DNA of 13,834 nucleotides, from the NCBI GenBank assembly GCA_937881285.1, contig CALGEU010000059.1, forward strand, positions 1 to 13,834. The letters are read 5' to 3'. The position numbers and the translations under genes are program-made. The stretch comes from an uncultured Clostridia bacterium. GTDB taxonomy: Bacteria > Bacillota > Clostridia > Christensenellales > CAG-917. Below, in pieces: positions 5,607 to 13,073 of the stretch; position 1 is the stretch's first letter; every line of letters begins with the position of its first letter. The notes beneath the pieces are model-generated. The model was not told where the DNA came from and made no database searches. It saw nothing but the letters and a program-made list of their open reading frames with translations.

Positions 5607-6833
5607 ATGATTTTTAGAACAATCGGTTGCAGAGTTTATCAACAAACTATGCGTCTTGCAATGTATTTCCTTCCTTGGAATCAATGCAAAAAAACGTTGT
5701 CCGGTCCCGGAAGTATTTCTCAACTTCCCAAATTTCTTAAAGACAACGGCTTCAAAAGCATTTTGATCGTCACCGACGGATTCCTGTTCTCAAACGGCAA
5801 GGCAGATCCCATCATGAAGGCGTGCGAAGACGAAGGCATGAAATGCTGCTGCTATCACGACGTCGTCCCGAATCCGACCATTCAAAATATCGAAGACGGT
5901 TTGAAGATGTATCACGAAAACGGTTGTGACGCAATAGTCGCTCTCGGCGGCGGAAGCGCAATGGACTGCGCAAAAGGTATAGGCGCAAGAGTCGCTTGCC
6001 CCAAGAAGTCCGTTCCGCAAATGAAAGGCGTGCTGAAAATCATGCTCACAGGTCACAAACTTCCCCCGCTCGTTGCAATCCCCACCACGTCCGGTACGGG
6101 CAGCGAAGCAACGCTTGCGGCGGTCATTTCCAACCCCGAAACGCATGAAAAATATGCAATCAACGACCCGTTCCTTATTCCGAGATACGTCGTTATGGAC
6201 CCTGAACTCACGAAGACGCTTCCCCCGCATCTCACTTCCACAACGGGTATGGACGCACTCACTCACGCAGTCGAAGCGTACATCGGCGGAGAGAACACTT
6301 CTCAAACGAGAAAGGAAGCAATCGAAGCGGTTCAACTCATTCACAAATATCTCAAACAAGCGTACGATCACGGCGACGATCTCGAAGCGAGAGTGCAAAT
6401 GCAAAAGGCCGCATATCTTGCAGGTAAGGCGTTCACGAGAGCATACGTCGGATACGTACACGCAGTCGCACACACGCTCGGCGGCGAATACGGAGTTCCG
6501 CACGGTCTTGCAAACGCAATCATTCTTCCGCACGTTTTGCGCGCATACGGCAAATCCGCTCACAAGAGACTTGCAGAACTTGCAGACTGCATAAATCTCG
6601 GCGGCAACACCAGAGAAGAAAAAGCAAACAACTTTATCAAGTGGATCGACGATATGAATTCGGCGATGAACATACCGACGAAAGTCAAGGCAAAAGACGG
6701 TTCTCAACTCATCGAAGAAGAACGTTTGCCGCGTATGATCGGACACGCTCTTGCAGAAGCAAATCCGCTTTATCCCTGCCCGCAAGTCTGGGGTAAGAAA
6801 GAAGTGGAGAAGATCTATCGCGAGATCATGTAA
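5607..6833 (+). CDS. Iron-type (class III) alcohol dehydrogenase
   Basis: A 408-residue NAD(P)-dependent dehydrogenase of the Fe-ADH family, interconverting an alcohol and an aldehyde or ketone in the cytoplasm. Start: AAGGAG (5595-5600) six bases before the ATG. The N-terminal nucleotide domain holds GGGSAMD (G114-D120), and the family motif IPTTSGTGSEA spans 158-168. The metal site is complete by comparison with FucO: D216 and H220 in GMDALTHAVEAY, H285 in VHAVAH, and H299 in GVPHG, with conserved H289 between them. The C-terminus NPLYPCPQVWG also fits. The N-terminus is about 20-25 residues longer than minimal members (MIFRTIGCRVYQQTMRLA), slightly hydrophobic. The family covers butanol, propanediol, lactaldehyde and 1,3-propanediol enzymes, so substrate is open. 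It stands alone between its promoter and a strong terminator. Confidence 0.94.
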   Translation: MIFRTIGCRVYQQTMRLAMYFLPWNQCKKTLSGPGSISQLPKFLKDNGFKSILIVTDGFLFSNGKADPIMKACEDEGMKCCCYHDVVPNPTIQNIEDGLKMYHENGCDAIVALGGGSAMDCAKGIGARVACPKKSVPQMKGVLKIMLTGHKLPPLVAIPTTSGTGSEATLAAVISNPETHEKYAINDPFLIPRYVVMDPELTKTLPPHLTSTTGMDALTHAVEAYIGGENTSQTRKEAIEAVQLIHKYLKQAYDHGDDLEARVQMQKAAYLAGKAFTRAYVGYVHAVAHTLGGEYGVPHGLANAIILPHVLRAYGKSAHKRLAELADCINLGGNTREEKANNFIKWIDDMNSAMNIPTKVKAKDGSQLIEEERLPRMIGHALAEANPLYPCPQVWGKKEVEKIYREIM

Positions 6834-6875
6834 TGCGCTTGCTCTATTGAGCATGCGATATTCGATTTGACTTTG

Positions 6876-6924
6876 TCCCGCTTGATAAGCGCACTTTCAA
6901 AGTGCAATCAAGCGGGATATTTTT
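6876..6924 (+). terminator. Two-tier intrinsic terminator after the alcohol dehydrogenase gene
   Basis: An 11-bp perfect outer stem TCCCGCTTGAT (6876-6886) / ATCAAGCGGGA (6907-6917) encloses a second perfect stem GCACTTT-C-AAAGTGC (6891-6905), followed by TATTTTT. A smaller hairpin around GCTC-TATT-GAGC (6841-6852) lies just after the stop codon. The right outer arm can also pair with a downstream copy of the left arm (6944-6952). Confidence 0.88.
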
Positions 6925-6955
6925 GCAATAAAACGGTACGTTTTCCCGCTTGCAA
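6923..6955 (+). other. Inverted-repeat leader segment before the exporter genes
   Basis: TTGCAA (6923-6928) and TTGCAA (6950-6955), each self-complementary, flank AAAACG-GTA-CGTTTT (6930-6944). The segment TCCCGCTTG (6944-6952) repeats the left arm of the preceding terminator. It ends seven bases before AAGGAA, the exporter ribosome site at 6963-6968. I see no convincing -35/-10 pair for the exporter in 6834-6975, so the operon may depend partly on read-through from the upstream gene. Confidence 0.45.
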
Positions 6956-6975
6956 ACATTATAAGGAATATTTTT

Positions 6976-8769
6976 ATGTTGACAGGGAAATACCTGAACA
7001 AATTCTATTTGAAAAACTGGTGGCTGTTCCTTATCGGAGTCGTCGCGCTCGTCGCGGTCGACTATTTTCAGTTGCTGATTCCGGACTATCTAGGCAAAAT
7101 CGTAGATATGTTTGACGGAAGCGCAGTGGATAAGGCGGCACTCAGGGAAGTCATCGTCGGCGTCATCGTCGTTGCTGTGGTTATGTGCGCAGGGCGTATA
7201 ACCTGGCGACTTTCTATATTCAACGCTTCGCAGAAAATGGAAGCGGGGCTTCGCCATCTCATGTTTCAGAAGAGCGAGAGACTTTCACAGAAATACTATC
7301 ACGAAAACAAAGTCGGCACTGTCATGGCGTGGTTCACGACGGATTTGGAAACCATAGAAGAATTTCTCGGTTGGGGTTCTATCATGCTCGTCGACGCGCT
7401 GTTTCTCACCGCGTTCGTGCTTTACAAGATGTTCCGTCTTGACTGGGCGTTGACGCTCGTTATGCTCGTTCCGCTCATTCTCATAGTCGTGTGGGGCATG
7501 CTCGTTGAAAAGTTCATGGGGCTCAAATGGGAAGAAAGACAGAAAGAGTTTGACAAACTCTACGACTTCTCGCAAGAGAGTTTCACGGGCATAAGAGTCA
7601 TAAAAGCGTTTGTAAAAGAGACGCAACAACTTCACGCTTTTGCAAAAGTCGCAAAGAAAAACAAAGACACCAACATCGCGTTCGTGCGCACGGCTGTCAT
7701 CTTTGACGCGGTCATAGAAGTCATCATCACGGCAATTATGGCGTTGCTGTTGGGACTTGGCGGATACTTCGTTTACAAGTACGCCACGGGACAGCCCGCT
7801 CACGTTTTCGGACACGCCGTCGATTTGACTGCTGGACAACTCATCACTTTCGTCGGGTACTTCGACGTCATGGTGTGGCCCATGATGGCACTCGGACAAC
7901 TCGTGTCTATGCGTTCAAGGTCAAAGGCTTCGCTCAAACGAGTGACGGCTTTTCTCGACAGCGAAGAAGACGTGAAAAGCCCCGAAAACGCAGTGGTTCT
8001 TCAAGACGTCAAAGGCGTTGTGGAATTTAAGGATTTTTCCTTTAAATATCCGTCAAGCGACGTTGAAGTGCTCAAAAACGTCACTTTAACTATCGATTCG
8101 GGCGAATGCATAGGCGTCGTCGGTAAAATCGGAAGCGGAAAAACCACGCTTGTGAATACGCTTTTGAGATTGTACAACGTTGAAAAAGGCAAGGTGTTTA
8201 TAGACGGTGTTGACATCATGGATTGCGATATAGACAGCGTCAGAAACGCAATCGGATACGTGCCGCAGGACAACTTCCTGTTCAGCGATAAAGTGAAAAA
8301 CAACATTGCTTTTTCGGACAGGGACGTCGATATGGACAGAGTGTACGAAGCGGCAAGATTTGCGGACGTGCACGGCAATATAGAAGAGTTCAAGGACGGC
8401 TACGACACCGTTTCGGGCGAGCGCGGCGTGACGCTTTCGGGCGGGCAAAAACAACGTATATCCATTGCGCGTGCATACATAAAAGACGCGCCCATCATGA
8501 TTCTCGACGACTCTGTGTCTGCAGTTGACGTCAAGACGGAAGAGACCATTCTCAAAAACATTGCCGAAAAGCGCAAAGGGAAAACGACGATAGTCATTGC
8601 GTCGCGTGTGTCCACGGTTTCTCACATGGACAAAATTCTCGTGCTTTCAAACGGCGAAGTGGAAGCGTTCGACGCTCCCGAAAAACTGGCGGAAAGTTCT
8701 CCAACGTACAAGAAAATGGTGTTCTTGCAAAAACTCGAGAACGAAGTCGAAGGGGGTGAACGCAAATGA
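6976..8769 (+). CDS. ABC exporter half-transporter with degenerate ATPase residues (YheI/BmrC-like subunit)
   Basis: A 597-residue half-transporter: N-terminal membrane domain with about six helices (first around WWLFLIGVVALVAVDYF) and a C-terminal nucleotide-binding domain. Walker A is GKIGSGKT (383-390), the Q-loop lies in YVPQDNFLF, and the signature LSGGQKQR begins at L487. Walker B is ILDDSVSAVD: the residue after D511, normally the catalytic Glu, is Asp (D512). The H-loop reads IASRVST, with Ser 543 where His is expected. These two changes mark the degenerate-site subunit of heterodimeric exporters such as BmrCD, LmrCD and TM287/288. Ribosome site AAGGAA (6963-6968), spacing seven. Its stop codon overlaps the start of the partner gene (ATGA), so the two are translationally coupled. 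Likely export of drugs, lipids or other amphiphiles; substrate unknown. Confidence 0.94.
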   Translation: MLTGKYLNKFYLKNWWLFLIGVVALVAVDYFQLLIPDYLGKIVDMFDGSAVDKAALREVIVGVIVVAVVMCAGRITWRLSIFNASQKMEAGLRHLMFQKSERLSQKYYHENKVGTVMAWFTTDLETIEEFLGWGSIMLVDALFLTAFVLYKMFRLDWALTLVMLVPLILIVVWGMLVEKFMGLKWEERQKEFDKLYDFSQESFTGIRVIKAFVKETQQLHAFAKVAKKNKDTNIAFVRTAVIFDAVIEVIITAIMALLLGLGGYFVYKYATGQPAHVFGHAVDLTAGQLITFVGYFDVMVWPMMALGQLVSMRSRSKASLKRVTAFLDSEEDVKSPENAVVLQDVKGVVEFKDFSFKYPSSDVEVLKNVTLTIDSGECIGVVGKIGSGKTTLVNTLLRLYNVEKGKVFIDGVDIMDCDIDSVRNAIGYVPQDNFLFSDKVKNNIAFSDRDVDMDRVYEAARFADVHGNIEEFKDGYDTVSGERGVTLSGGQKQRISIARAYIKDAPIMILDDSVSAVDVKTEETILKNIAEKRKGKTTIVIASRVSTVSHMDKILVLSNGEVEAFDAPEKLAESSPTYKKMVFLQKLENEVEGGERK

Positions 8770-10544
8770 GCGAACAAGATAAACTTGAAAAACTCAAAGG
8801 CGACGTTCATATTCCCACCGGCGTGATGCTCAAACGCATCGGCGGTTATCTGCGTCCCGAACTTTGGCGTTTCGTGTTGGCGTCGCTGTTTATCGTCGTC
8901 AACGTTGCGCTCGACATCGTTCTTCCGCTCATCGTAAGTTGGATAACCAACGACCTTAAAGCCGACGTCATCAATCTTGACTACGTCATAGGCCTTGCGG
9001 TGAGTTACGTTGCAATCGGCGTGTTCAATCAGGCGTTTTTATATTGGGAGTCAATGCTTTTGCAAAAGGCCGGGCAAAACATCATATATACGCTCCGCAA
9101 CGAAGTGTTCGAGCATATAGAAAAACTCTCGCAAAGCCAACTCGACGAGATGCCCGTCGGCTCGCTCGTCACGAGAGTGGCGTCATACACTGCGTCTATG
9201 TCCGACCTTTTCACCAACGTCATCGTCAACGTCATTCGCAACGTGTTGACTGTCGTCGGTGTGTACGGCATTATGCTTTACATTTCGTGGCAACTTTCGC
9301 TCGTTATGCTTGCGTTTATCGTCGTGGTGTTCGTCTCGTCATACGTGTTCGGCAAAATCGTGCGCAAGGTGTTCAAGAAAGAAAGACAGTATATATCCGA
9401 CCTTAACACTTTCCTTAACGAAAATCTGTCGGGCATGAAACTCATTCAGATTTTCAACCGCCAACAGCAAAAAGACCTTGAATTTATCTGCAAAAACGAA
9501 GATTTGCGCAAGGCGAGATACAAAGTGGCAATCGCATTCGGTCTATACCGTCCGTTCATCACTTTGCTCTATATTCTGTCTATTGCGGTGACGTTTTGGC
9601 TTGGCGTGGAATTCGGACTTGACGCCGCAATGATAGTGGCATTCTATTTGTATCTGTCAAAGTTCTTCAACCCGATACAGAACCTTGCCGACCAACTCAA
9701 CAATTTGCAGAAAGCGTTCACGGCATCCGAGCGACTTTTCAATCTTCTCGACGTCGAACCCGATATATGCGACAGAGAAGGCGCGGTGGACATCGACCGT
9801 TTCGACGGCAAAATCGAGTTCCGCAACGTGTGGTTTGCCTATAAGGGCGAAGAGTGGATTCTCAAAGACGTGTCGTTCGTCATTGAGCCGAAGCAAACTT
9901 GCGCTTTCGTAGGCGCAACGGGAGCAGGCAAGACGACGATACTCGGGCTTATCGTGCGCAACTACGATATACAGAAAGGTCAAATTCTCATCGACGACAG
10001 AGATATAACGACGATAACCGTTCATTCTCTCCGCAAAGCGATAGGACAGATGTTGCAGGACGTGTTCCTGTTCGGCGGCACGGTGAAGAGCAACGTCACG
10101 CTCAACGACGACTCGTTCACGCAGGAAGAAATAGAAGAAGCGTGCAAGTACGTGGGGGCGGATACGTTTATAAACAAACTCGAACACGGTCTTGACGAAC
10201 AGGTCATCGAACGCGGCGAAAACTTCTCGCAAGGTCAACGCCAACTTTTGTCGTTTGCAAGAACGGTGTTGCACAAACCGCAGATTCTCATTCTCGACGA
10301 AGCGACGGCAAATATCGATACGGAAACCGAAGTGCTCATTCAGCAATCGCTTGAAAAGATTCGCAATATCGGCACTATGCTCGTCGTAGCTCACAGACTT
10401 TCGACCATTCAGCACTCCGACCAGATTATCGTGTTGCAACACGGCGAAATCATCGAGCGCGGAACGCATCAGCAACTGCTGAAAAATAAAGGATATTATT
10501 ACAAACTCTATCAACTGCAATTTGAAAGTCAGCAAAACGGCTGA
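8766..10544 (+). CDS. ABC exporter half-transporter with canonical ATPase residues (YheH/BmrD-like subunit)
   Basis: A 592-residue partner of the preceding gene, with about six membrane helices followed by a nucleotide-binding domain. Walker A is GATGAGKT (383-390), the Q-loop is in QMLQDVFLF, Walker B is ILDEATANID with catalytic E512, and the H-loop VAHRLST has H543. The signature is FSQGQRQL, with Gln 489 replacing the first Gly of SGGQ. In the heterodimer this imperfect signature faces the degenerate site of the partner, while this protein's complete Walker B and His face the perfect LSGGQ of the partner, giving one working and one impaired ATP site. Start: ATG inside the ATGA overlap, preceded by AAGGGGGTGA (8750-8759). 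At 592 residues it is shorter than BmrD, which I recall at over 650. A terminator follows 26 bases after the stop. Confidence 0.94.
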   Translation: MSEQDKLEKLKGDVHIPTGVMLKRIGGYLRPELWRFVLASLFIVVNVALDIVLPLIVSWITNDLKADVINLDYVIGLAVSYVAIGVFNQAFLYWESMLLQKAGQNIIYTLRNEVFEHIEKLSQSQLDEMPVGSLVTRVASYTASMSDLFTNVIVNVIRNVLTVVGVYGIMLYISWQLSLVMLAFIVVVFVSSYVFGKIVRKVFKKERQYISDLNTFLNENLSGMKLIQIFNRQQQKDLEFICKNEDLRKARYKVAIAFGLYRPFITLLYILSIAVTFWLGVEFGLDAAMIVAFYLYLSKFFNPIQNLADQLNNLQKAFTASERLFNLLDVEPDICDREGAVDIDRFDGKIEFRNVWFAYKGEEWILKDVSFVIEPKQTCAFVGATGAGKTTILGLIVRNYDIQKGQILIDDRDITTITVHSLRKAIGQMLQDVFLFGGTVKSNVTLNDDSFTQEEIEEACKYVGADTFINKLEHGLDEQVIERGENFSQGQRQLLSFARTVLHKPQILILDEATANIDTETEVLIQQSLEKIRNIGTMLVVAHRLSTIQHSDQIIVLQHGEIIERGTHQQLLKNKGYYYKLYQLQFESQQNG

Positions 10545-10569
10545 TTTACAGACGCTGAAAATATAATAG

Positions 10570-10600
10570 GAAAAGCACGCAATAGCGTGCTTTTCTTTTT
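10570..10600 (+). terminator. Intrinsic terminator of the exporter operon
   Basis: An 11-bp perfect stem GAAAAGCACGC / GCGTGCTTTTC with AATA loop, followed by TTTTT (10596-10600). Confidence 0.93.
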
Positions 10601-10690
10601 ACGACTATATGCTCGCGCTATTTCGGCAATAGACAAATGTGGCGGATTTTCATTGTTGTCTTACCGATTGAACGATTTGCGTGGCATAAA

Positions 10691-10733
10691 ATACAAATGT
10701 TAAGTTATTTTACATTTTGTATGATACAAATGG
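10691..10733. repeat. ATACAAATG repeats forming a dyad upstream of the lipid kinase promoter
   Basis: ATACAAATG occurs at 10691-10699 and 10724-10732. Between them lies an inverted near-copy, CATTTTGTAT (10713-10722), that makes a perfect odd-centred palindrome TTTGTAT-G-ATACAAA (10716-10730) with the second copy. The palindrome ends ten bases before the -35 box. Shorter ACAAATG copies lie at 10633-10639 and 10788-10794. The arrangement looks like operator half-sites for a dimeric regulator. No binding protein can be named. Confidence 0.5.
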
Positions 10734-10739
10734 TTTTTC

Positions 10740-10767
10740 TTGACTTTTCGGTTATATATGTTAAAAT
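10740..10767 (+). promoter_or_regulatory. Sigma-A promoter of the lipid kinase gene
   Basis: TTGACT (10740-10745), 16-base spacer, TAAAAT (10762-10767) with TGT just before it (extended -10). Transcription would begin near 10774. A TATAAT at 10776-10781 is also present but lacks a good -35. Confidence 0.6.
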
Positions 10768-10806
10768 ATCTTTAATATAATATAAAAACAAATGGAGCCC
10801 GTTTTT

Positions 10807-11676
10807 ATGTATCACGTTATAGTCAACCCCCAAGGCGGCAAAGGCAAGAGTATGAAAGCCCTTGCGACCGTCGAAGAAACGCTGAAAAGCAAAAATATCC
10901 CGTACGAAGTCCACAAGACCGAGTATGCGGGACACGCCACAGAGATAACGCGCGAACTTAGCAAAAATCCCGACACAGTCATTCTTATGATGGGCGGAGA
11001 CGGCTCGTTCAACGAGATTCTCAACGGCATCGAAAACTTTGACAACGTAACGCTCGGCATTTTGCCTTGCGGCACGGGAAACGATTTTGTCAAAGCAAGC
11101 GGACATCCCGCAAACGTCAAGGATGCGCTCGACGTAGTGCTTAAAAACAACGTCGGATACATCGATTATATTCAACTCGGCGACAGACGTTGCCTGAATG
11201 TTCTCGGTGCAGGAATGGACGTTGACGTCTTGCTCAAATACGCAGAGATGAAAGCCTTTCACGGCAAATTCAAATATTACGCGTCGCTTTTCTACACGCT
11301 TGCTCACACCAGATGGCACAAATTCCGCTTTACGCTCGACGACGGTGAACCTATGGAAAGGTCAACGTTTATGATAGGCATAGGCAACGGAAAATGCATA
11401 GGCGGCGGCATGCCCGTATGTCCGTCCGGCGTTCCCGACGATGGAAAACTCGATGTCGTGATAGTCAACGAGATGAAAAAATCGCGTATTCCTATTGAAT
11501 TGCCGAAGTTCCTTTCGGGCAAGCACGTCAAGTGTGATTTCACCGAAGAATACACCGCGCGCAAAGTCAAAGTGGAAGTGCTTGACGACAGCAAATTTGA
11601 AGCGGACGGTGAAGTGTTCGATGCAAAAGTCATAGAATGTGAAGTCGTGTCAAACAAACTGAAAGTGTTTAGATAA
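10807..11676 (+). CDS. Diacylglycerol kinase-family lipid kinase (YegS/BmrU/DgkB-like)
   Basis: A 289-residue cytoplasmic, membrane-associating enzyme that transfers phosphate from ATP to a lipid hydroxyl, most simply diacylglycerol to phosphatidate. Motifs: N-terminal strand with NPQGGKGKS (residues about 7-15), nucleotide loop GGDGS (63-67; most members have GGDGT) followed by FNEILNGI, then LPCGTGNDF, the region GIGNGKCIGGGM, and the C-terminal FEADGEVF that contributes the metal and catalytic site. Length fits the family (about 290-310). The ATG at 10807 is preferred over 10792: it places the first beta strand MYHVIVNP at the N-terminus as in relatives and has GGAG (10794-10797) nine bases upstream, whereas 10792 has no ribosome site. 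It is a single-gene unit ending in a terminator shared with the convergent MerR gene. Sphingoid-base or other lipid kinase activity is the main alternative. Confidence 0.92.
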   Translation: MYHVIVNPQGGKGKSMKALATVEETLKSKNIPYEVHKTEYAGHATEITRELSKNPDTVILMMGGDGSFNEILNGIENFDNVTLGILPCGTGNDFVKASGHPANVKDALDVVLKNNVGYIDYIQLGDRRCLNVLGAGMDVDVLLKYAEMKAFHGKFKYYASLFYTLAHTRWHKFRFTLDDGEPMERSTFMIGIGNGKCIGGGMPVCPSGVPDDGKLDVVIVNEMKKSRIPIELPKFLSGKHVKCDFTEEYTARKVKVEVLDDSKFEADGEVFDAKVIECEVVSNKLKVFR

Positions 11677-11725
11677 CAATTTCGTAGTGACTGAAACATA
11701 AACTAACAAGAAAAATCATAAAAAT

Positions 11726-11755
11726 AAAATCACCCGTTCGGGTGATTTTTATTTT
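11726..11755. terminator. Bidirectional terminator between lipid kinase and MerR genes
   Basis: Stem AAAATCACCCG / CGGGTGATTTT (11726-11736 and 11739-11749) followed by T-rich ATTTTTATTTT on the plus strand. The A-rich bases 11711-11729 give a T-rich tail on the minus strand as well. It lies about 50 bases after the kinase stop and about 150 bases beyond the MerR stop, fitting convergent transcription. Confidence 0.88.
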
Positions 11756-11801
11756 GCTTTTTTGCTATAAAGTTTTTTTGTTTTTCGTTTATGCTAAACT
11801 C

Positions 11802-11851
11802 CGTTTTGCAATAAAACGCCGTTAATCAGTCATTTTATGATTGGTAAAATG
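11802..11851. repeat. AT-rich inverted repeats in the convergent spacer
   Basis: CGTTTT-GCAAT-AAAACG (11802-11818, approximate outer limits) and a perfect CATTTTA-TGATTGG-TAAAATG (11831-11851). Neither is followed by a T tract on the minus strand, so they are poor terminators for the MerR gene. The rest of the 11677-11899 spacer shows no gene. Confidence 0.35.
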
Positions 11852-11899
11852 CGCTTTAAGGAAAATGTGTGAGTTTATGACTAGAACGTTTTATCTGTT

Positions 11900-12346
11900 T
11901 TAGTCTTCGTGTGCGTAGTCGTAGAGTTTTTGTACGTCTTCGGGGAGATTGTTCGGAAGCATCGCTTTTATGCCGTCTTCGTTTCCGTCTGCCATTGCCG
12001 TGTCGTAATACCAACACTTGAAATCGAGCATGGCAAGAGTTTTGTTGAGTTTTTCAATCTCTTGTTCCACCGCTTTTTTGCGCTCTTCAAAAAGAGCCTT
12101 TCTTTGCGGATAGGTCTTTGCGCCTTCGCGGCACCATTGCATAAATTTCTTTATATCCTGAATTTGAAGCCCCGATTTTTTCAGACATTCTATCATGCGC
12201 ACGGTTTCGATTTCCTTGTCGCTGAATTTGCGTATGCCCGACGAGCGTGGAATGTCAAAGAACAATCCTTCTTTGTCGTAAAAACGAAGCGCGGACGGCG
12301 CAAGGTCAAACATGCTGGACACTTGTCCTATGGTGTATGTTGTCAT
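11900..12346 (-). CDS. MerR-family regulator, AdhR-like
   Basis: A 148-residue transcription regulator. The N-terminal winged helix-turn-helix is typical: YTIGQVSSMFDLAPSALRFYDKEGL (key elements IGQV, LRFYDKEGL), then a wing with SGIRKFS and a second helix pair. A coiled coil (about 84-108) would form the dimer, and the C-terminal part contains KCWYYDTA. C54, in IECLKKSGL, aligns by eye with the cysteine I recall as conserved (Cys52) in the aldehyde-responsive B. subtilis AdhR; C72 and C111 are further cysteines. Start supported by AAAGGAG (12358-12352), five bases upstream. The gene diverges from the flavin reductase gene over a 115-base gap holding a MerR-type promoter, so regulation of that operon is likely. 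The metal-binding cysteines of MerR, ZntR or CueR are absent. Its own promoter is unclear. Confidence 0.93.
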   Translation of the reverse strand: MTTYTIGQVSSMFDLAPSALRFYDKEGLFFDIPRSSGIRKFSDKEIETVRMIECLKKSGLQIQDIKKFMQWCREGAKTYPQRKALFEERKKAVEQEIEKLNKTLAMLDFKCWYYDTAMADGNEDGIKAMLPNNLPEDVQKLYDYAHED

Positions 12347-12380
12347 ATTTTCTCCTTTGCGATTTTATTTCAAAAAATGC

Positions 12381-12411
12381 TTGACTTAAAGTTAAGTTTA
12401 AGTTTTATCAT
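12381..12411 (+). promoter_or_regulatory. MerR-type promoter with 19-base spacer and internal operator dyad
   Basis: TTGACT (12381-12386) and TATCAT (12406-12411) are separated by 19 bases, the overlong spacer that MerR activators compensate by twisting DNA. The spacer holds ACTTAAA-GTTAAG-TTTAAGT (12384-12403). Written as 7-4-7 it is CTTAAAG-TTAA-GTTTAAG, one base away from the CTTAAAG-N4-CTTTAAG site I recall for AdhR. It drives the flavin reductase gene, whose ribosome site AAAGGAG is at 12448-12454. Confidence 0.85.
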
Positions 12412-12461
12412 ATCTATACGATAAACTTATTTGGCAGAAATGTCAACAAAGGAGACGTATT

Positions 12462-13001
12462 ATGGGAAAAAACGTTTTGGCAATCAGTTCAAGCCTTAGG
12501 GCGCACAGCAACTCCGACACTCTTCTCGATTCTTTCATCGAAGGAGCAGAGAGTGCGGGCAATCACGTCGAAAAGATTTCGCTCAAAGGCAAAAGCATTG
12601 CGTTTTGCCGCGGTTGCAACGCATGTCAGACTCTCGGCAAGTGCGTGATAAACGACGACGCTATCGAGATTGCAAAAAAAATGGAACAGGCGGACGTCAT
12701 CGTTTTCGCAACGCCGATATACTATTACGAGATGTGCGGACAACTCAAAACTTTGATTGACAGAGTCAATTCGCTTTACGCAAGCAACTACAAATTCCGT
12801 GATATATACGTCGTTTCAACGGCGGCAGAAGACGAAGATTACGTGGACGAGCGCGCGGTGAACGGCATTTGCGGCTGGATAGATTGCTTTGAGAGAGCGA
12901 GACTGGCGGGCAAGGTTTTTGCAGGCGGAGTTACGGACGCAGGCGAAATCGCAGGTCATCCGGCACTCAAAGAAGCGTTCGATATGGGCGCAAGAGTTTA
13001 A
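12462..13001 (+). CDS. NAD(P)H-dependent FMN reductase / flavodoxin-fold oxidoreductase
   Basis: A 179-residue cytoplasmic flavodoxin-fold protein. The phosphate-binding loop SSSLRAHSNSDTL (about 9-21) matches the FMN_red family pattern GSxRxxSNT. A cysteine-rich segment FCRGCNACQTLGKC gives C49, C52, C55 and C61, common in the iron-sulfur-flavoprotein-like and multimeric flavodoxin subgroup; without further cysteines spaced as in Isf it need not bind a cluster. ATPIYYYEMCGQLKTLIDR is the second FMN loop (TPIYY). Likely activity is reduction of quinones, nitro- or azo-compounds, or delivery of electrons. AAAGGAG (12448-12454) seven bases before the ATG. It is first in the operon controlled by the MerR-type promoter, followed after 90 bases by an alpha/beta hydrolase. 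Confidence 0.92.
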   Translation: MGKNVLAISSSLRAHSNSDTLLDSFIEGAESAGNHVEKISLKGKSIAFCRGCNACQTLGKCVINDDAIEIAKKMEQADVIVFATPIYYYEMCGQLKTLIDRVNSLYASNYKFRDIYVVSTAAEDEDYVDERAVNGICGWIDCFERARLAGKVFAGGVTDAGEIAGHPALKEAFDMGARV

Positions 13002-13037
13002 TTTGCAATCGGAATACCTATTATATTTGCATAATCA

Positions 13038-13073
13038 CCGCTTTGCTTGCGCAGCCTATGCTTGGCAAAGCGG
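13038..13073 (+). other. Leader hairpin between flavin reductase and hydrolase genes
   Basis: CCGCTTTGC (13038-13046) pairs perfectly with GCAAAGCGG (13065-13073) across 18 bases that can form a small inner GC stem. There is no T tract after it (GAAGAATAG), so it is not a typical terminator. The next ribosome site, AAGGTG (13082-13087), lies eight bases downstream. Confidence 0.55.

Noticed and set aside
5790..6854. 354-residue open frame antisense to the alcohol dehydrogenase (with similar long antisense frames opposite the SGNH, exporter and left-lipoprotein genes)
   Set aside because: Low-complexity Cys/Arg/Phe/Val-rich translations without ribosome sites or domains; they are by-products of the codon use of the sense genes, which have clear families.
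6833..6870. Tiny frames MRLLY (6833-6850) and MRYSI (6853-6870) as possible leader peptides for exporter attenuation
   Set aside because: Neither has a ribosome site. The first overlaps the dehydrogenase stop codon and its sequence is consumed by a hairpin; five-codon frames occur by chance.
10792..10806. Upstream ATG for the lipid kinase
   Set aside because: No ribosome site precedes it, whereas GGAG at 10794-10797 is positioned for the ATG at 10807, which gives the family-like N-terminus.
11831..11851. CATTTTA-N7-TAAAATG as terminator of the MerR gene
   Set aside because: It is AT-only in the stem and has no T tract on the minus strand; the GC-containing bidirectional hairpin at 11726-11749 is a better candidate.
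12362..12390. Minus-strand TAAAAT (12367-12362) with TTTAAG (12390-12385) as MerR gene promoter
   Set aside because: The predicted transcription start (about 12355) would fall within the ribosome site of the gene, and the -35 is poor; the true promoter remains unknown.
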